Shown: piece by piece, positions 49,765 to 58,477 of the stretch | How positions within the stretch are numbered: position 1 is the stretch's first letter | Layout: every line of letters starts with the position of its first letter | From: Collimonas sp. OK307 | GTDB taxonomy: Bacteria; Pseudomonadota; Gammaproteobacteria; Burkholderiales; Burkholderiaceae_D | NCBI RefSeq assembly: GCF_900113705.1 | Contig: NZ_FOQI01000019.1 | Span: 26,636-90,635 of the forward strand | DNA length: 64,000 bases | Direction of reading: 5' to 3' | The notes under the pieces: model-generated | The model's database searches: none | Told to the model about the DNA's origin: nothing | What the model saw: the letters and a program-made list of their open reading frames with translations, nothing else | Translations under genes and position numbers: made by a program

Positions 49765-50877
49765 ATGAAAAAGACCGTATTCGCATTAGCCGCCCTCGGC
49801 CTGATCGGCGCTAATGCACAAGCACAAACCAACGTCACCATCTACGGCGTGGTTGATGCCAGCCTGACGTACACCAGCAAAGTCGGCCCGAAAAACAATA
49901 GCCGTTTCAGCGTCGATTCCGGCGATTTGTCGACTTCCCGCATCGGCTTCAAGGGATCGGAAGATCTGGGCGGCGGCTTGAAGGCGATTTTCCAACTGGA
50001 AAACGGTTTCAACGCTGACGACGGCTCCCTGGCCACTGCCAATACATTGTTTGACCGTAAATCGGTAGTCGGCCTGTCCGGCAGCTTCGGTACTGTCACC
50101 ATCGGTCGTCAAACCGATTATCTGGAAGACATCGGCAACAAGTATACGTCGGTGCAGACATTCGGCGGCAACGGCGTCAAAGGCGGCCACTTCAACAATC
50201 TGGACCGCATCTCCGGCACCCGCACCAGTAATTCAATCCGCTACGACAGCGCTAATTACAGCGGTTTCAACGGCAGCTTGTTCTACGGTTTCGGTGAGGC
50301 TGCCGGTCGAAGGACGGTCGGCGAAGCTTTCGGTCTGGGTGCTAACTATGCGAACGGCCCATTCGGTATCGGCCTGGCTTATTTTGAGACCAAACTGGCT
50401 GTTGACGCACCCCCGGCTTCGGCTGGCGATACTGATCTGAAAACCTTCACCCTCGGCGCCAGCTACCAAGCCGGCCCGGCCAAGATCTACGGTGCATGGT
50501 CGCAGACAAAGCGTCCGTTGGCGACAGCATTGGCGGCAACCGGCCTGGTCAATATCACCACTGCAACCAAAGCCAACATCTTCGATCTGGGCGTGGATTA
50601 TGCGCTGTCGGGTAACCTGCATCTGCTGGCAAGCGTGATTTACGACCGTGCCGATATCAGCCGTAAAACTCTTGGTCCGACCAAGGGCAAGACGACTCAG
50701 TTGAACCTCGGGGTGGATTACTACCTGTCGAAACGCACTGACGTGTACGCGATGTACAGCAATCAGCGCGCCAACGACGTCATTAATCCAGGCGTGATCA
50801 ACGGTGCATACTCCAACTCGCCGGCGGACGATAGCAGCCAAAACGTATTGCGCGTAGGCTTGCGTCACAAGTTCTGA
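49765..50877 (+). CDS. Outer-membrane porin (Burkholderia/Bordetella type)
   Basis: A 370-residue general porin. A signal peptide MKKTVFALAALGLIGANAQA is followed by QTNVTIYGVVDASLTYTS, the standard first strand. SRIGFKGSEDLGGGLKAIFQLE is the family landmark, and the protein ends in VGLRHKF with terminal Phe needed for barrel assembly. It forms trimers of 16-stranded barrels for small solutes. AAAGGGAAG precedes the ATG. Phased GTAACA repeats upstream suggest osmotic or OmpR-type control (inference). Confidence 0.94.
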   Translation: MKKTVFALAALGLIGANAQAQTNVTIYGVVDASLTYTSKVGPKNNSRFSVDSGDLSTSRIGFKGSEDLGGGLKAIFQLENGFNADDGSLATANTLFDRKSVVGLSGSFGTVTIGRQTDYLEDIGNKYTSVQTFGGNGVKGGHFNNLDRISGTRTSNSIRYDSANYSGFNGSLFYGFGEAAGRRTVGEAFGLGANYANGPFGIGLAYFETKLAVDAPPASAGDTDLKTFTLGASYQAGPAKIYGAWSQTKRPLATALAATGLVNITTATKANIFDLGVDYALSGNLHLLASVIYDRADISRKTLGPTKGKTTQLNLGVDYYLSKRTDVYAMYSNQRANDVINPGVINGAYSNSPADDSSQNVLRVGLRHKF

Positions 50878-50923
50878 TTGTGGCAAAGATTGGCAAGTAA
50901 GTAGTTATATATAGTAAGCAGTA

Positions 50924-50949
50924 CGGGCGGGGCTGGGTTGCCCCGTCCG
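50924..50949. terminator. Stem-loop after the porin gene
   Basis: A 10-bp stem with one G-T pair (CGGGCGGGGC and GCCCCGTCCG), 6-base loop, 46 bp after the porin stop. No T-tract follows, so termination efficiency is uncertain. Confidence 0.5.
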
Positions 50950-50958
50950 CAAGTCACG

Positions 50959-51051
50959 TCAGGCGAGTACGCGCAACACCAGCGCATTGATCAACGCGCC
51001 GCCGACGATCAGCCAGCCAAACAATACTGCCGCAAACATCAACGGTTTCAT
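50959..51051 (-). pseudogene. Possible 3' remnant of a membrane transporter gene
   Basis: A 30-codon frame, [30 protein letters not shown] split here as one hydrophobic segment ([18 protein letters not shown] then [12 protein letters not shown]), reads like the last helix of a transporter, possibly the YeiH putative sulfate exporter type whose C-terminus is similar. An in-frame stop lies 8 codons upstream of its ATG, so nothing longer is encoded. It may be a decayed gene end left by a rearrangement, or a genuine small membrane peptide. Confidence 0.3.
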
Positions 51052-51150
51052 CCCCGCAGTACGCAGCGACGATTACTACCGCAGCTGGTCCTGAAATATC
51101 CGCCAAGTCAGTCAAATTCACCTTGTACAACATCTCCCCTCAAAACGACT

Positions 51151-51341
51151 GATATCGGAATGGATATCGGTTGCGATAAAAAAGTGATTAGTAAGACCAG
51201 CCAAGTGTTTTTACACTGGCATCGGTATTTATTCTCTTGTGATTGATGGTGGAAAGGCTTCCGTAGAATTTTCCCCTTCACTATTTTGATATTGAAAAAG
51301 ATATCGAAGTCACGAAAAAATTCATTTGTTTGATATCACTG
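51151..51341. promoter_or_regulatory. GATATC-rich control region upstream of chvE
   Basis: The 666-bp gap between porin and chvE holds GATATCGG twice (51151, 51163; 12 bp apart), GATATCGA at 51300 and GATATCAC at 51332, then two 9-bp direct repeats TCTATATTG (51380 and 51391). Repeated GATATC cores suggest a multi-site regulator. An AAGCGCTT palindrome at 51491-51498, flanked by a partial LacI-type symmetry, lies near the ribosome-binding site. Confidence 0.4.
51316..51341 (+). promoter_or_regulatory. Split motif AAAAATTCATT-N5-GATATCACTG (chvE copy)
   Basis: An 11-base block, AAAAATTCATT, then five unmatched bases and a 10-base block, GATATCACTG. The same two blocks with the same spacing occur at 62869-62894 upstream of the second porin. 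It lies 203 bp before chvE. Confidence 0.6.
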
Positions 51342-51543
51342 ATGTTCGTAACATGGCGAGGAGATTCAGCGGTAGAGGATCTATATTGGGTCTATATTGA
51401 TGGTTGCTTGTCTGCAATATGAATAATATGCAGTCACCAGCCATTCGGCAACCGGTCACATGAGTACTAATTAGTTAAGTCAATTAACGCAAGCGCTTCA
51501 CAATGTTCTGACCCAAGATCAAAATAACTAAAGGAGACAAGCT

Positions 51544-52608
51544 GTGAGAATGATTAAAACGACGATTGTTGGATTGATGATTGGCGTGTTCGGCCTGGTA
51601 TCGCAGGCGGGTGCGCAGGAGAAGGGTCCGATCGGCATTTCGATGCCGACTAAATCATCCGCGCGCTGGATTGCAGACGGCGACAACATGGTCAAGGTAT
51701 TCAAGGAAAAAGGTTACAAGACCGATCTGCAGTATGCCGAGGATGACATCCCGAACCAGCTGGCGCAGATCGAAAACATGATTACCAAAGGCGTAAAGGT
51801 CTTGGTGATCGCCGCGATTGACGGCACCACATTGTCGAATGCCCTGCAAAAAGCCGCCGACAAAGGCGTCAAGGTCATTGCCTACGATCGTCTGATTCGG
51901 AACTCCAAGAACGTCGACTACTACGCTACCTTCGACAATTTCCAGGTCGGTGTCCTGCAAGCCGGCTATATCGAAAAAGCGCTGGACCTGAAGGGCGGCA
52001 AGGGTCCGTTCAATATCGAACTGTTCGGCGGTTCGGCTGACGATAACAATGCCTTTTTCTTCTACAACGGCGCGATGTCGGTACTGCAGCCGTACATCGA
52101 TAAAGGCAAGCTGGTAGTGCGCAGCAAGCAGACCGGCATGGACAAGGTTTCGACCTTGCGCTGGGATGGCGCGGTAGCCCAGGCGCGCATGGATAACCTG
52201 CTTAGCGCTTACTACGGCAACGCCCATGTGGACGCAGTGCTGTCGCCGTATGACGGCATCAGCATCGGCATCCTGTCGTCGCTCAAAGGTGTAGGCTACG
52301 GCACACCGAAGTCGCCGATGCCAGTGGTGACCGGCCAGGACGCCGAAGTCCCTTCCGTGAAATCCATCGTGCGCGGCGAGCAGCGCCAGACTGTGTTCAA
52401 GGACACACGTGAACTGGCCAAGGTAACGGTCGGCATGGTTGACGCCATGTTGAGCGGAAAAGCGCCTGCCATCAACGATACCAAGACCTATAACAATGGC
52501 GTCAAGATCGTGCCTTCCTACCTGTTGAAGCCAGTCAGCGTCGATGTCTCCAACTGGAAGCCAGTACTGATCGGCAGCGGCTATTACACCGAAGCCCAGA
52601 TCAAATAA
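51544..52608 (+). CDS. chvE: Sugar ABC transporter binding protein, ChvE family
   Basis: A 354-residue periplasmic binding protein. The signal peptide is cut after QAGA; the mature protein begins [19 protein letters not shown], followed by [19 protein letters not shown] and [19 protein letters not shown], all ChvE-like. ChvE binds aldoses such as L-arabinose, galactose, xylose and fucose, and in Agrobacterium also signals to VirA. The GTG has AGGAG 7 bp upstream, better placed than the ATG two codons later. First gene of the transporter/catabolic operon, with a long regulated leader. Confidence 0.92.
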   Translation: MRMIKTTIVGLMIGVFGLVSQAGAQEKGPIGISMPTKSSARWIADGDNMVKVFKEKGYKTDLQYAEDDIPNQLAQIENMITKGVKVLVIAAIDGTTLSNALQKAADKGVKVIAYDRLIRNSKNVDYYATFDNFQVGVLQAGYIEKALDLKGGKGPFNIELFGGSADDNNAFFFYNGAMSVLQPYIDKGKLVVRSKQTGMDKVSTLRWDGAVAQARMDNLLSAYYGNAHVDAVLSPYDGISIGILSSLKGVGYGTPKSPMPVVTGQDAEVPSVKSIVRGEQRQTVFKDTRELAKVTVGMVDAMLSGKAPAINDTKTYNNGVKIVPSYLLKPVSVDVSNWKPVLIGSGYYTEAQIK

Positions 52609-52657
52609 GTGTCGGCTGGACGTAGCAATACGTAGCGACAAAGAGTCTTGTTTGGCC

Positions 52658-52693
52658 GGACCTTGCAATGTGCACGAATGCATTGCAAGGTCC
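52658..52693 (+). other. Stem-loop after chvE
   Basis: A perfect 13-bp inverted repeat (GGACCTTGCAATG and CATTGCAAGGTCC) with a 10-base loop, in the 132-bp gap before gguA. No T-tract follows. Such structures commonly protect the upstream binding-protein message and keep its level above that of the membrane parts. Confidence 0.75.
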
Positions 52694-52740
52694 CGGAGTC
52701 AGGCGCTGGCGAAGGTTTGAGGTAAGCGAGGTAACAATAG

Positions 52741-54279
52741 ATGGAAACCATCCTGGAAATGCGCGGGATCGGGAAGACATTCCCGGGAGTAAAAGCATTA
52801 GACAATGTCAACCTGGCGGTCCGTAACGGCGAAATCCACGCCGTGGTCGGCGAAAACGGCGCCGGAAAATCCACCTTGATGAAAGTGCTGAGCGGTGTCT
52901 ATCCGCACGGGTCCTACACCGGCGAGATTCATTTCGAAGGGAAGGCGCGGCAGTTCGACGGCATCGCAGACAGTGAAGAAATCGGCATCATCATCATCCA
53001 TCAGGAACTGGCGCTGGTGCCGCTGCTGTCGATTACAGAGAATATTTTCCTCGGCAACGAGCAAGCTGTGAACGGCGTGATCGACTGGGAGCTTTCATAC
53101 GCCAAGACCAAGGAACTGTTGGCGAAAGTGGGCCTGAAGGAATCGCCCAGCACGCTGATCACCAACCTGGGAGTCGGCAAGCAGCAACTGATTGAAATCG
53201 CCAAGGCGCTATCGAAGCAGGTTAAATTGCTGATCCTGGACGAACCCACCGCCAGCCTGAATGAAAGCGATAGCGACGCCTTGCTGGATTTGCTGCTGGA
53301 GCTCAAGGCGCAGGGCATTTCCTCGATCCTGATTTCGCACAAACTCAATGAAATTTCCAAAGTCGCGGATTCGATCACGATCCTGCGCGACGGTTCCACG
53401 GTCGATACGCTGGACTGCCACAAAGAAGTGATTAGTGAAGACCGCATCATCCAGAACATGGTCGGACGCGAAATGGCGGATCGTTATCCCAAGCGCACGC
53501 CGGATATCGGCGAGACCATTTTCGAAGTCAGGCAATGGCAAGTACATCACCCGATACATCCGGAACGCCAGGTCATCAAGGGCGTTGATTTCCATGTCAG
53601 GAAAGGTGAAATCGTCGGTATCGCCGGCTTGATGGGCGCCGGCCGAACCGAACTGGCGATGAGCATTTTCGGCCGTGCCTACGGCCAGCGCATCAGCGGC
53701 AAGGTATTTTTGCGTGGTAAGGAAATCGACGTCGGCACGGTGCAAAAAGCCATCGACAACGGCATCGCCTATGTCACTGAAGACCGCAAAGGCTACGGCC
53801 TGATCCTGGACCAGGACATCAAGAAGAATATTACGCTGGCCAACCTCGACGGCGTGGCCGACAGGAGCGTGATCGACGAAGGGCGCGAGTATTCGGTCGC
53901 CGCGGATTACCGGCGCCAGTTGAAGATCCGCTGCTCGAACGTATTCCAGAAAGTGCTGAACCTGTCCGGCGGCAACCAGCAGAAAGTAGTGCTCAGCAAA
54001 TGGCTGTTTTCCAACCCCGATGTGCTGATCCTGGATGAACCGACGCGCGGCATCGACGTCGGCGCCAAATATGAGATCTATACCATCATCGACCAGCTGG
54101 CCAGGGAAGGGAAATGCATCATCATGATTTCATCGGAAATGCCGGAACTGCTGGGCATGTGCGACCGTATCTATGTCATGAACGAGGGAAAATTTGTCGG
54201 CGAACTGACGGCCGCGGAAGCATCCCAGGAAAAAATCATGCGCGCAATAGTACGGAATGTGAAGAACGGAGAGAACTGA
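52741..54279 (+). CDS. gguA: Sugar ABC transporter ATP-binding protein, GguA/XylG type
   Basis: A 512-residue protein with two ABC domains, as in carbohydrate CUT2 importers. Domain 1 has Walker [10 protein letters not shown] near residue 37 and [10 protein letters not shown]; domain 2 has the usual degenerate P-loop ([10 protein letters not shown]) with LSGGNQQKV and [19 protein letters not shown]. It energises uptake through GguB. A GAGGT site precedes the ATG, and the next gene starts 1 bp after its stop. Confidence 0.93.
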   Translation: METILEMRGIGKTFPGVKALDNVNLAVRNGEIHAVVGENGAGKSTLMKVLSGVYPHGSYTGEIHFEGKARQFDGIADSEEIGIIIIHQELALVPLLSITENIFLGNEQAVNGVIDWELSYAKTKELLAKVGLKESPSTLITNLGVGKQQLIEIAKALSKQVKLLILDEPTASLNESDSDALLDLLLELKAQGISSILISHKLNEISKVADSITILRDGSTVDTLDCHKEVISEDRIIQNMVGREMADRYPKRTPDIGETIFEVRQWQVHHPIHPERQVIKGVDFHVRKGEIVGIAGLMGAGRTELAMSIFGRAYGQRISGKVFLRGKEIDVGTVQKAIDNGIAYVTEDRKGYGLILDQDIKKNITLANLDGVADRSVIDEGREYSVAADYRRQLKIRCSNVFQKVLNLSGGNQQKVVLSKWLFSNPDVLILDEPTRGIDVGAKYEIYTIIDQLAREGKCIIMISSEMPELLGMCDRIYVMNEGKFVGELTAAEASQEKIMRAIVRNVKNGEN

Positions 54280-54280
54280 A

Positions 54281-55498
54281 ATGAACAACGATATCATCGC
54301 GCCGGCAGCCAGCGAAAACCGGCCCCAGCCCGCAGCCGAACAAAAGGAATACAGCGGCTTCCTGAAAAACAACATGCGCGAATACGGCATGCTCATGTCG
54401 CTGATCGCGATCATGGCGTTTTTCCAGTATATGACCAACGGCACCCTGATGGAGCCGCTGAACCTGACCAACCTGGTGCTGCAGAACAGCTACATCGTCA
54501 TCATGGCGCTGGGTATGCTGATGGTGATCGTGGCCGGCCATATAGACTTGTCGGTGGGATCGGTGGTCGGTTTCATCGGTGCGCTGGCGGCGGTGCTGAT
54601 TGTCAACCTGCACATGAATTTCGTACTGGCCAGCATCCTTTGCATCCTGGCTGGCGGCGTAATCGGCGCGGCACAGGGATATTGGGTGGCGTTTTTCAAG
54701 ATTCCTTCATTCATCGTCACCCTGGCCGGCATGCTGGTGTTCAAGGGATTGACGCTGGCGCTGCTGCAAGGGCAATCGATAGGGCCGTTCCCTGACGATT
54801 TCCAGATGCTGAGCTCGGGTTTCATCCCCGATATTTTCAGTGCGGCCGATTTGCGCATCACTTCGTTGCTGGTAGGCGTCGTAGTCGCCGCCGTCATGAT
54901 TTTCGTCAAAGTCCGCGCCCGTAACAAGCAAACCAGGCACGGCATGGAAGATGAGCCTTATGTGTTCTTCATCTTGAAGAACGCGGTGTTTGCCGCCGTC
55001 ATCATTTTCTTCAGTTACCTGCTGGCGTCTTATAAAGGCATGCCGAACGTGCTGATCATCATGTTCCTGCTGATGGTGGTGTACACCTTTATCGCCAACC
55101 GTACCACCATCGGACGCCGCATTTATGCAGTCGGCGGTAACGAGAAGGCTGCCAAGCTGTCCGGTATCAAGACATCGCGGGTATCGTTTTACACCTTCAT
55201 CAACATGGGCATGCTGGCTGCGCTGGCGGGTTTGATTTTTGCAGCGCGCCTCAATACGGCTACGCCTAAAGCCGGTACCGGTTTTGAGCTGGATGTAATT
55301 GCAGCTTGCTTCATCGGCGGCGCCTCTGCATCCGGCGGCGTCGGCAAGGTGATGGGCGCGGTGATCGGTGCTTTCGTGATGGGCGTGATGAACAACGGCA
55401 TGTCGATCATGGGCATCGGTATCGATTATCAGCAGGTGATCAAGGGCCTGGTATTGCTGGCTGCAGTATTTGTCGACGTCTACAACAAGAACAAATAG
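54281..55498 (+). CDS. gguB: Sugar ABC transporter permease, GguB/XylH type
   Basis: A 405-residue inner-membrane permease of the CUT2 (XylH/RbsC) family with about ten hydrophobic segments. The motifs VAGHIDLSVGSVVGF and YAVGGNEKAAKLSGIKTSRV are the family landmarks. It forms the sugar channel with GguA. A GGAGAG site precedes the ATG. With ChvE and GguA it makes up the multiple-sugar importer known from Agrobacterium; the likely substrates here are L-arabinose and related aldoses. Confidence 0.93.
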   Translation: MNNDIIAPAASENRPQPAAEQKEYSGFLKNNMREYGMLMSLIAIMAFFQYMTNGTLMEPLNLTNLVLQNSYIVIMALGMLMVIVAGHIDLSVGSVVGFIGALAAVLIVNLHMNFVLASILCILAGGVIGAAQGYWVAFFKIPSFIVTLAGMLVFKGLTLALLQGQSIGPFPDDFQMLSSGFIPDIFSAADLRITSLLVGVVVAAVMIFVKVRARNKQTRHGMEDEPYVFFILKNAVFAAVIIFFSYLLASYKGMPNVLIIMFLLMVVYTFIANRTTIGRRIYAVGGNEKAAKLSGIKTSRVSFYTFINMGMLAALAGLIFAARLNTATPKAGTGFELDVIAACFIGGASASGGVGKVMGAVIGAFVMGVMNNGMSIMGIGIDYQQVIKGLVLLAAVFVDVYNKNK

Positions 55499-55513
55499 AA
55501 CCACTGCAATGCC

Positions 55514-55536
55514 GCTGCGGATGATTTATCCGCAGC
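55514..55536 (+). other. Stem-loop after gguB
   Basis: A perfect 9-bp inverted repeat, GCTGCGGAT and ATCCGCAGC, with a 5-base loop, between gguB and the dehydratase gene. TTTT runs occur only some bases later, so attenuation is possible but not certain. Confidence 0.6.
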
Positions 55537-55622
55537 TGGCGATTTTCCAGATTTCATTTTTATAGCGGCATCTGCCCCGGTGCGGAAGGATGCCGCCCAG
55601 ACAATTCAAAAGGAAGCCAAAG

Positions 55623-57368
55623 ATGACTGTCGATAAAAAACGCCCGCTCCGGTCCGCCGAATGGTTTGGCAGCAACGACAAGAACGGCATGATGTACCGC
55701 AGCTGGATGAAGAACCAGGGAATTCCAGATCATGAGTTTCAGGGCAAGCCGATCATCGGCATCTGCAATACCTGGTCCGAGCTGACACCATGCAACGCGC
55801 ACTTCCGCAAGATTGCCGAACACGTCAAACGCGGCATTTATGAAGCAGGCGGATTCCCGGTGGAGTTCCCGGTGTTCTCCAACGGCGAATCGAATTTGCG
55901 GCCAACCGCCATGCTGACCCGTAATCTCGCCAGCATGGATGTGGAGGAATCGATACGCGGTAATCCGATGGACGCGGTAGTACTGCTGGTCGGCTGCGAC
56001 AAGACCACGCCGGCGCTGCTTATGGGCGCGGCCAGCTGCGATATCCCGGCGATTGTAGTCACCGGCGGCCCGATGCTGAACGGCAAGCACGAAGGCAAGG
56101 ATCTCGGTTCCGGCACTGCGGTCTGGCAACTGAGCGAGGCGGTCAAAGGCGGTCAGATCAGCATGCATCAATTCCTGGCAGCCGAATCCGGCATGTCGCG
56201 CTCGGCCGGTACCTGCAACACCATGGGCACTGCTTCCACCATGGCTTGCATGGCTGAGGCGCTGGGTACTTCGTTACCGCACAATGCTGCGATTCCGGCA
56301 GTCGATGCGCGCCGTTATGTGCTGGCGCACATGTCGGGCATGCGGATTGTCGACATGGTGTGGGAAGACTTGCGGCTGTCGAAAATTTTGACCCGTGCTG
56401 CATTTGAAAACGCGATCAGGGTCAACGCCGCCATCGGCGGTTCGACTAATGCCGTGATTCATTTGAAAGCGATTGCTGCGCGTATCGGCGTCCCGCTTGA
56501 ATTGGAAGATTGGACAAAAATCGGGCGCGGCACGCCGACGCTGGTTGATTTGCAGCCGTCCGGCCGTTTCCTGATGGAAGAGTTTTACTACGCCGGCGGT
56601 TTGCCCGGCGTACTGCGCCGCCTGGGTGAAGCGGGGCTGTTGCCGCACAAGGACGCCTTGACGGTGAACGGCAAATCGCTCTGGGAGAATAACCAGGACG
56701 CGCCTATCTACAACGACGAAGTGATCCGTGTCATCGACAAGCCCCTGATCGCCGATGGTGGTATTTGCATCTTGCGCGGCAACCTGGCGCCGCGCGGTGC
56801 GGTACTCAAACCATCCGCCGCCTCGCCGGAACTGATGAAGCATCGCGGCAAGGCGGTGGTGTTCGAAGATTTTGCGCATTACAAAGCGCGTATCAACGAT
56901 CCGGAACTGGATGTCGATGCCAGCTCGGTGCTGGTGATGAAGAATTGCGGGCCGAAAGGTTATCCCGGCATGGCCGAAGTCGGCAACATGGGCTTGCCGC
57001 CGAAGTTGCTGGCGAAGGGCATCAAAGACATGGTGCGGATATCCGATGCCCGCATGAGCGGTACCGCTTACGGTACCGTGGTCCTGCACGTGGCGCCAGA
57101 AGCTGCTGCCGGCGGACCGCTGGGAATTGTGCAGGACGGCGACTGGATCGAACTGGATTGCGAAGCAGGGCGCTTGCACCTGGATATCAGCGATGCCGAA
57201 ATGGCGCAGCGCCAGACAGCAAGAGCAATAGTGAACGCGGAAACCGTGACCGCACACAGCGGGTACCAGCGCTTGTATATCGACCGGGTATTGCAAGCCG
57301 ACGAAGGCTGCGATTTCGATTTCCTGGTTGGTTGCCGTGGTTCGGCAGTGCCAAAACATTCTCACTAA
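55623..57368 (+). CDS. IlvD/Edd-family sugar acid dehydratase (probable L-arabinonate dehydratase)
   Basis: A 581-residue iron-sulfur dehydratase. Cysteines in GICNTWSELTPCN, LLVGCDKTTPALLMGA and SAGTCNTMGTAST match the cluster ligands of the family, and the C-terminal swivel domain has the GTAYGTVVLH segment. Length and the AEWF-x4-KNGMMYRSW start are those of pentonate dehydratases rather than IlvD or Edd. It should convert an aldonate to the 2-keto-3-deoxy acid. The ATG with AAAAGGAAG upstream was chosen; another ATG 33 bp earlier lacks a site. L-arabinonate is favoured by the ChvE/GguC neighbours; D-xylonate or fuconate remain possible. Confidence 0.87.
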   Translation: MTVDKKRPLRSAEWFGSNDKNGMMYRSWMKNQGIPDHEFQGKPIIGICNTWSELTPCNAHFRKIAEHVKRGIYEAGGFPVEFPVFSNGESNLRPTAMLTRNLASMDVEESIRGNPMDAVVLLVGCDKTTPALLMGAASCDIPAIVVTGGPMLNGKHEGKDLGSGTAVWQLSEAVKGGQISMHQFLAAESGMSRSAGTCNTMGTASTMACMAEALGTSLPHNAAIPAVDARRYVLAHMSGMRIVDMVWEDLRLSKILTRAAFENAIRVNAAIGGSTNAVIHLKAIAARIGVPLELEDWTKIGRGTPTLVDLQPSGRFLMEEFYYAGGLPGVLRRLGEAGLLPHKDALTVNGKSLWENNQDAPIYNDEVIRVIDKPLIADGGICILRGNLAPRGAVLKPSAASPELMKHRGKAVVFEDFAHYKARINDPELDVDASSVLVMKNCGPKGYPGMAEVGNMGLPPKLLAKGIKDMVRISDARMSGTAYGTVVLHVAPEAAAGGPLGIVQDGDWIELDCEAGRLHLDISDAEMAQRQTARAIVNAETVTAHSGYQRLYIDRVLQADEGCDFDFLVGCRGSAVPKHSH

Positions 57369-57376
57369 TTGCAATC

Positions 57377-57408
57377 GTAGGGTGGGCACAAAAGCGTGCC
57401 CACCCTGT
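57377..57408 (+). repeat. Short palindromic repeat, GTAGGGTGGGCAC family (copy 3)
   Basis: AGGGTGGGCAC (57379-57389) and GTGCCCACCCT (57396-57406) form a perfect 11-bp stem with a 6-base loop. This is the same end sequence as the longer repeats near zipA and def, here inside an operon 19 bp before the next gene. Confidence 0.8.
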
Positions 57409-57424
57409 AAAACCGGAGAAACAC

Positions 57425-58420
57425 ATGTTGTTGGTTCAATTCAAGCAAGCCGACGGACAGCGTCGGATCGGGGTACTGGAAGATGAAAACCGGGAAATCC
57501 ATGTAGTGGAAGGCTACACTTCAACCTACGAGCTGGCGCAAGCAGCGATTGCTGGTCGCAGTTCGTTGCAGAGCCTGGCTAGCGCGGGGCTGGGAACTGT
57601 CGTTCTGGATTATGCTGAAGTTGCGAAGGCCGGCCGCTTGCTACCTCCGCTGGATCACAGCGACAGCGCTCATTGCTACGTCACCGGCACCGGCCTTACC
57701 CATCTCGGCAGTGCCGACGGCCGCGACGCCATGCACAAGAAAATCAGCGATGTCGATACCCTGACCGATAGCATGAAAATGTTTCGCATGGGTCTGGAAG
57801 GCGGCAAGCCCCGGCCCGGCCAGACCGGAGTGCAGCCGGAATGGTTTTACAAGGGCGACGGCAGTATCGTCTGTGCCGGCGAGCAGCCTTTGACGATGCC
57901 GCAATTTGCGCTGGATGGCGGTGAAGAACCCGAGATTGCCGCGCTGTATGTGATTGCCGCCGACGGTACGCCATGCCGGCTCGGCTTTGCGATTGGCAAC
58001 GAGTTTTCCGATCATGTCACCGAACGTCAGAACTATCTGTATCTGGCGCACTCCAAACTACGGGTTTGCGCTGTCGGCCCGGCTTTGCTGCTAGGCGATT
58101 TGCCGCCGCATGTGGAAGGCATGTCGCGTATTCGCGGCGTCGACGGCCAGGTGCGTTGGGAAAAGCCGTTTGTCAGCGGCGAAGATAACATGTCGCATAC
58201 GGTTGCCAACCTGGAGTATCACCACTTCAAATACCCGCTGTTCCGGCGCCCTGGCGATGTGCATATCCATTTCTTCGGCACCGCGACCTTGAGTTGCTCG
58301 GACGGCATCCAGGTCGCACCCGGTGAAACATTCGAGATCGATGTGGCTGCGTTCGGGCCGCCATTGCGCAATCGGCTCGCAGTCGAGACTTTGGCGACAC
58401 CGCAGATTCGCCCGCTGTGA
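57425..58420 (+). CDS. gguC: GguC/AraD1-family FAH-fold enzyme (2-keto-3-deoxy sugar acid step)
   Basis: A 331-residue protein of the AraD1/GguC group in the fumarylacetoacetate hydrolase superfamily. GFAIGNEFSDHVTERQNYLYLAHSK and TGTGLTHLGS are family segments. In the oxidative pentose route a protein at this step dehydrates 2-keto-3-deoxy-L-arabinonate to 2-oxoglutarate semialdehyde; classical AraD enzymes are DapA-like, so this FAH-type protein is an alternative whose exact reaction is not certain. The ATG has CGGAG at 6 bp. A frame extends upstream into the dehydratase gene but is not part of this protein. Confidence 0.82.
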   Translation: MLLVQFKQADGQRRIGVLEDENREIHVVEGYTSTYELAQAAIAGRSSLQSLASAGLGTVVLDYAEVAKAGRLLPPLDHSDSAHCYVTGTGLTHLGSADGRDAMHKKISDVDTLTDSMKMFRMGLEGGKPRPGQTGVQPEWFYKGDGSIVCAGEQPLTMPQFALDGGEEPEIAALYVIAADGTPCRLGFAIGNEFSDHVTERQNYLYLAHSKLRVCAVGPALLLGDLPPHVEGMSRIRGVDGQVRWEKPFVSGEDNMSHTVANLEYHHFKYPLFRRPGDVHIHFFGTATLSCSDGIQVAPGETFEIDVAAFGPPLRNRLAVETLATPQIRPL

Positions 58421-58477
58421 TTCGGAATTTCTGAACTGCAGCTATATAACTGCGGCTATATTATTGTTAGGAAAAGC

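Noticed and set aside
50938..51246. A 102-codon plus-strand frame between porin and chvE
   Set aside because: No start signal, low-complexity polar sequence, and it overlaps hairpin and regulatory repeats.
56765..57424. N-terminal extension of gguC reading back into the dehydratase gene
   Set aside because: The extension lies in a shifted frame of a well-supported gene; the GguC family starts at the MLLVQFKQ methionine, which has a good ribosome-binding site.
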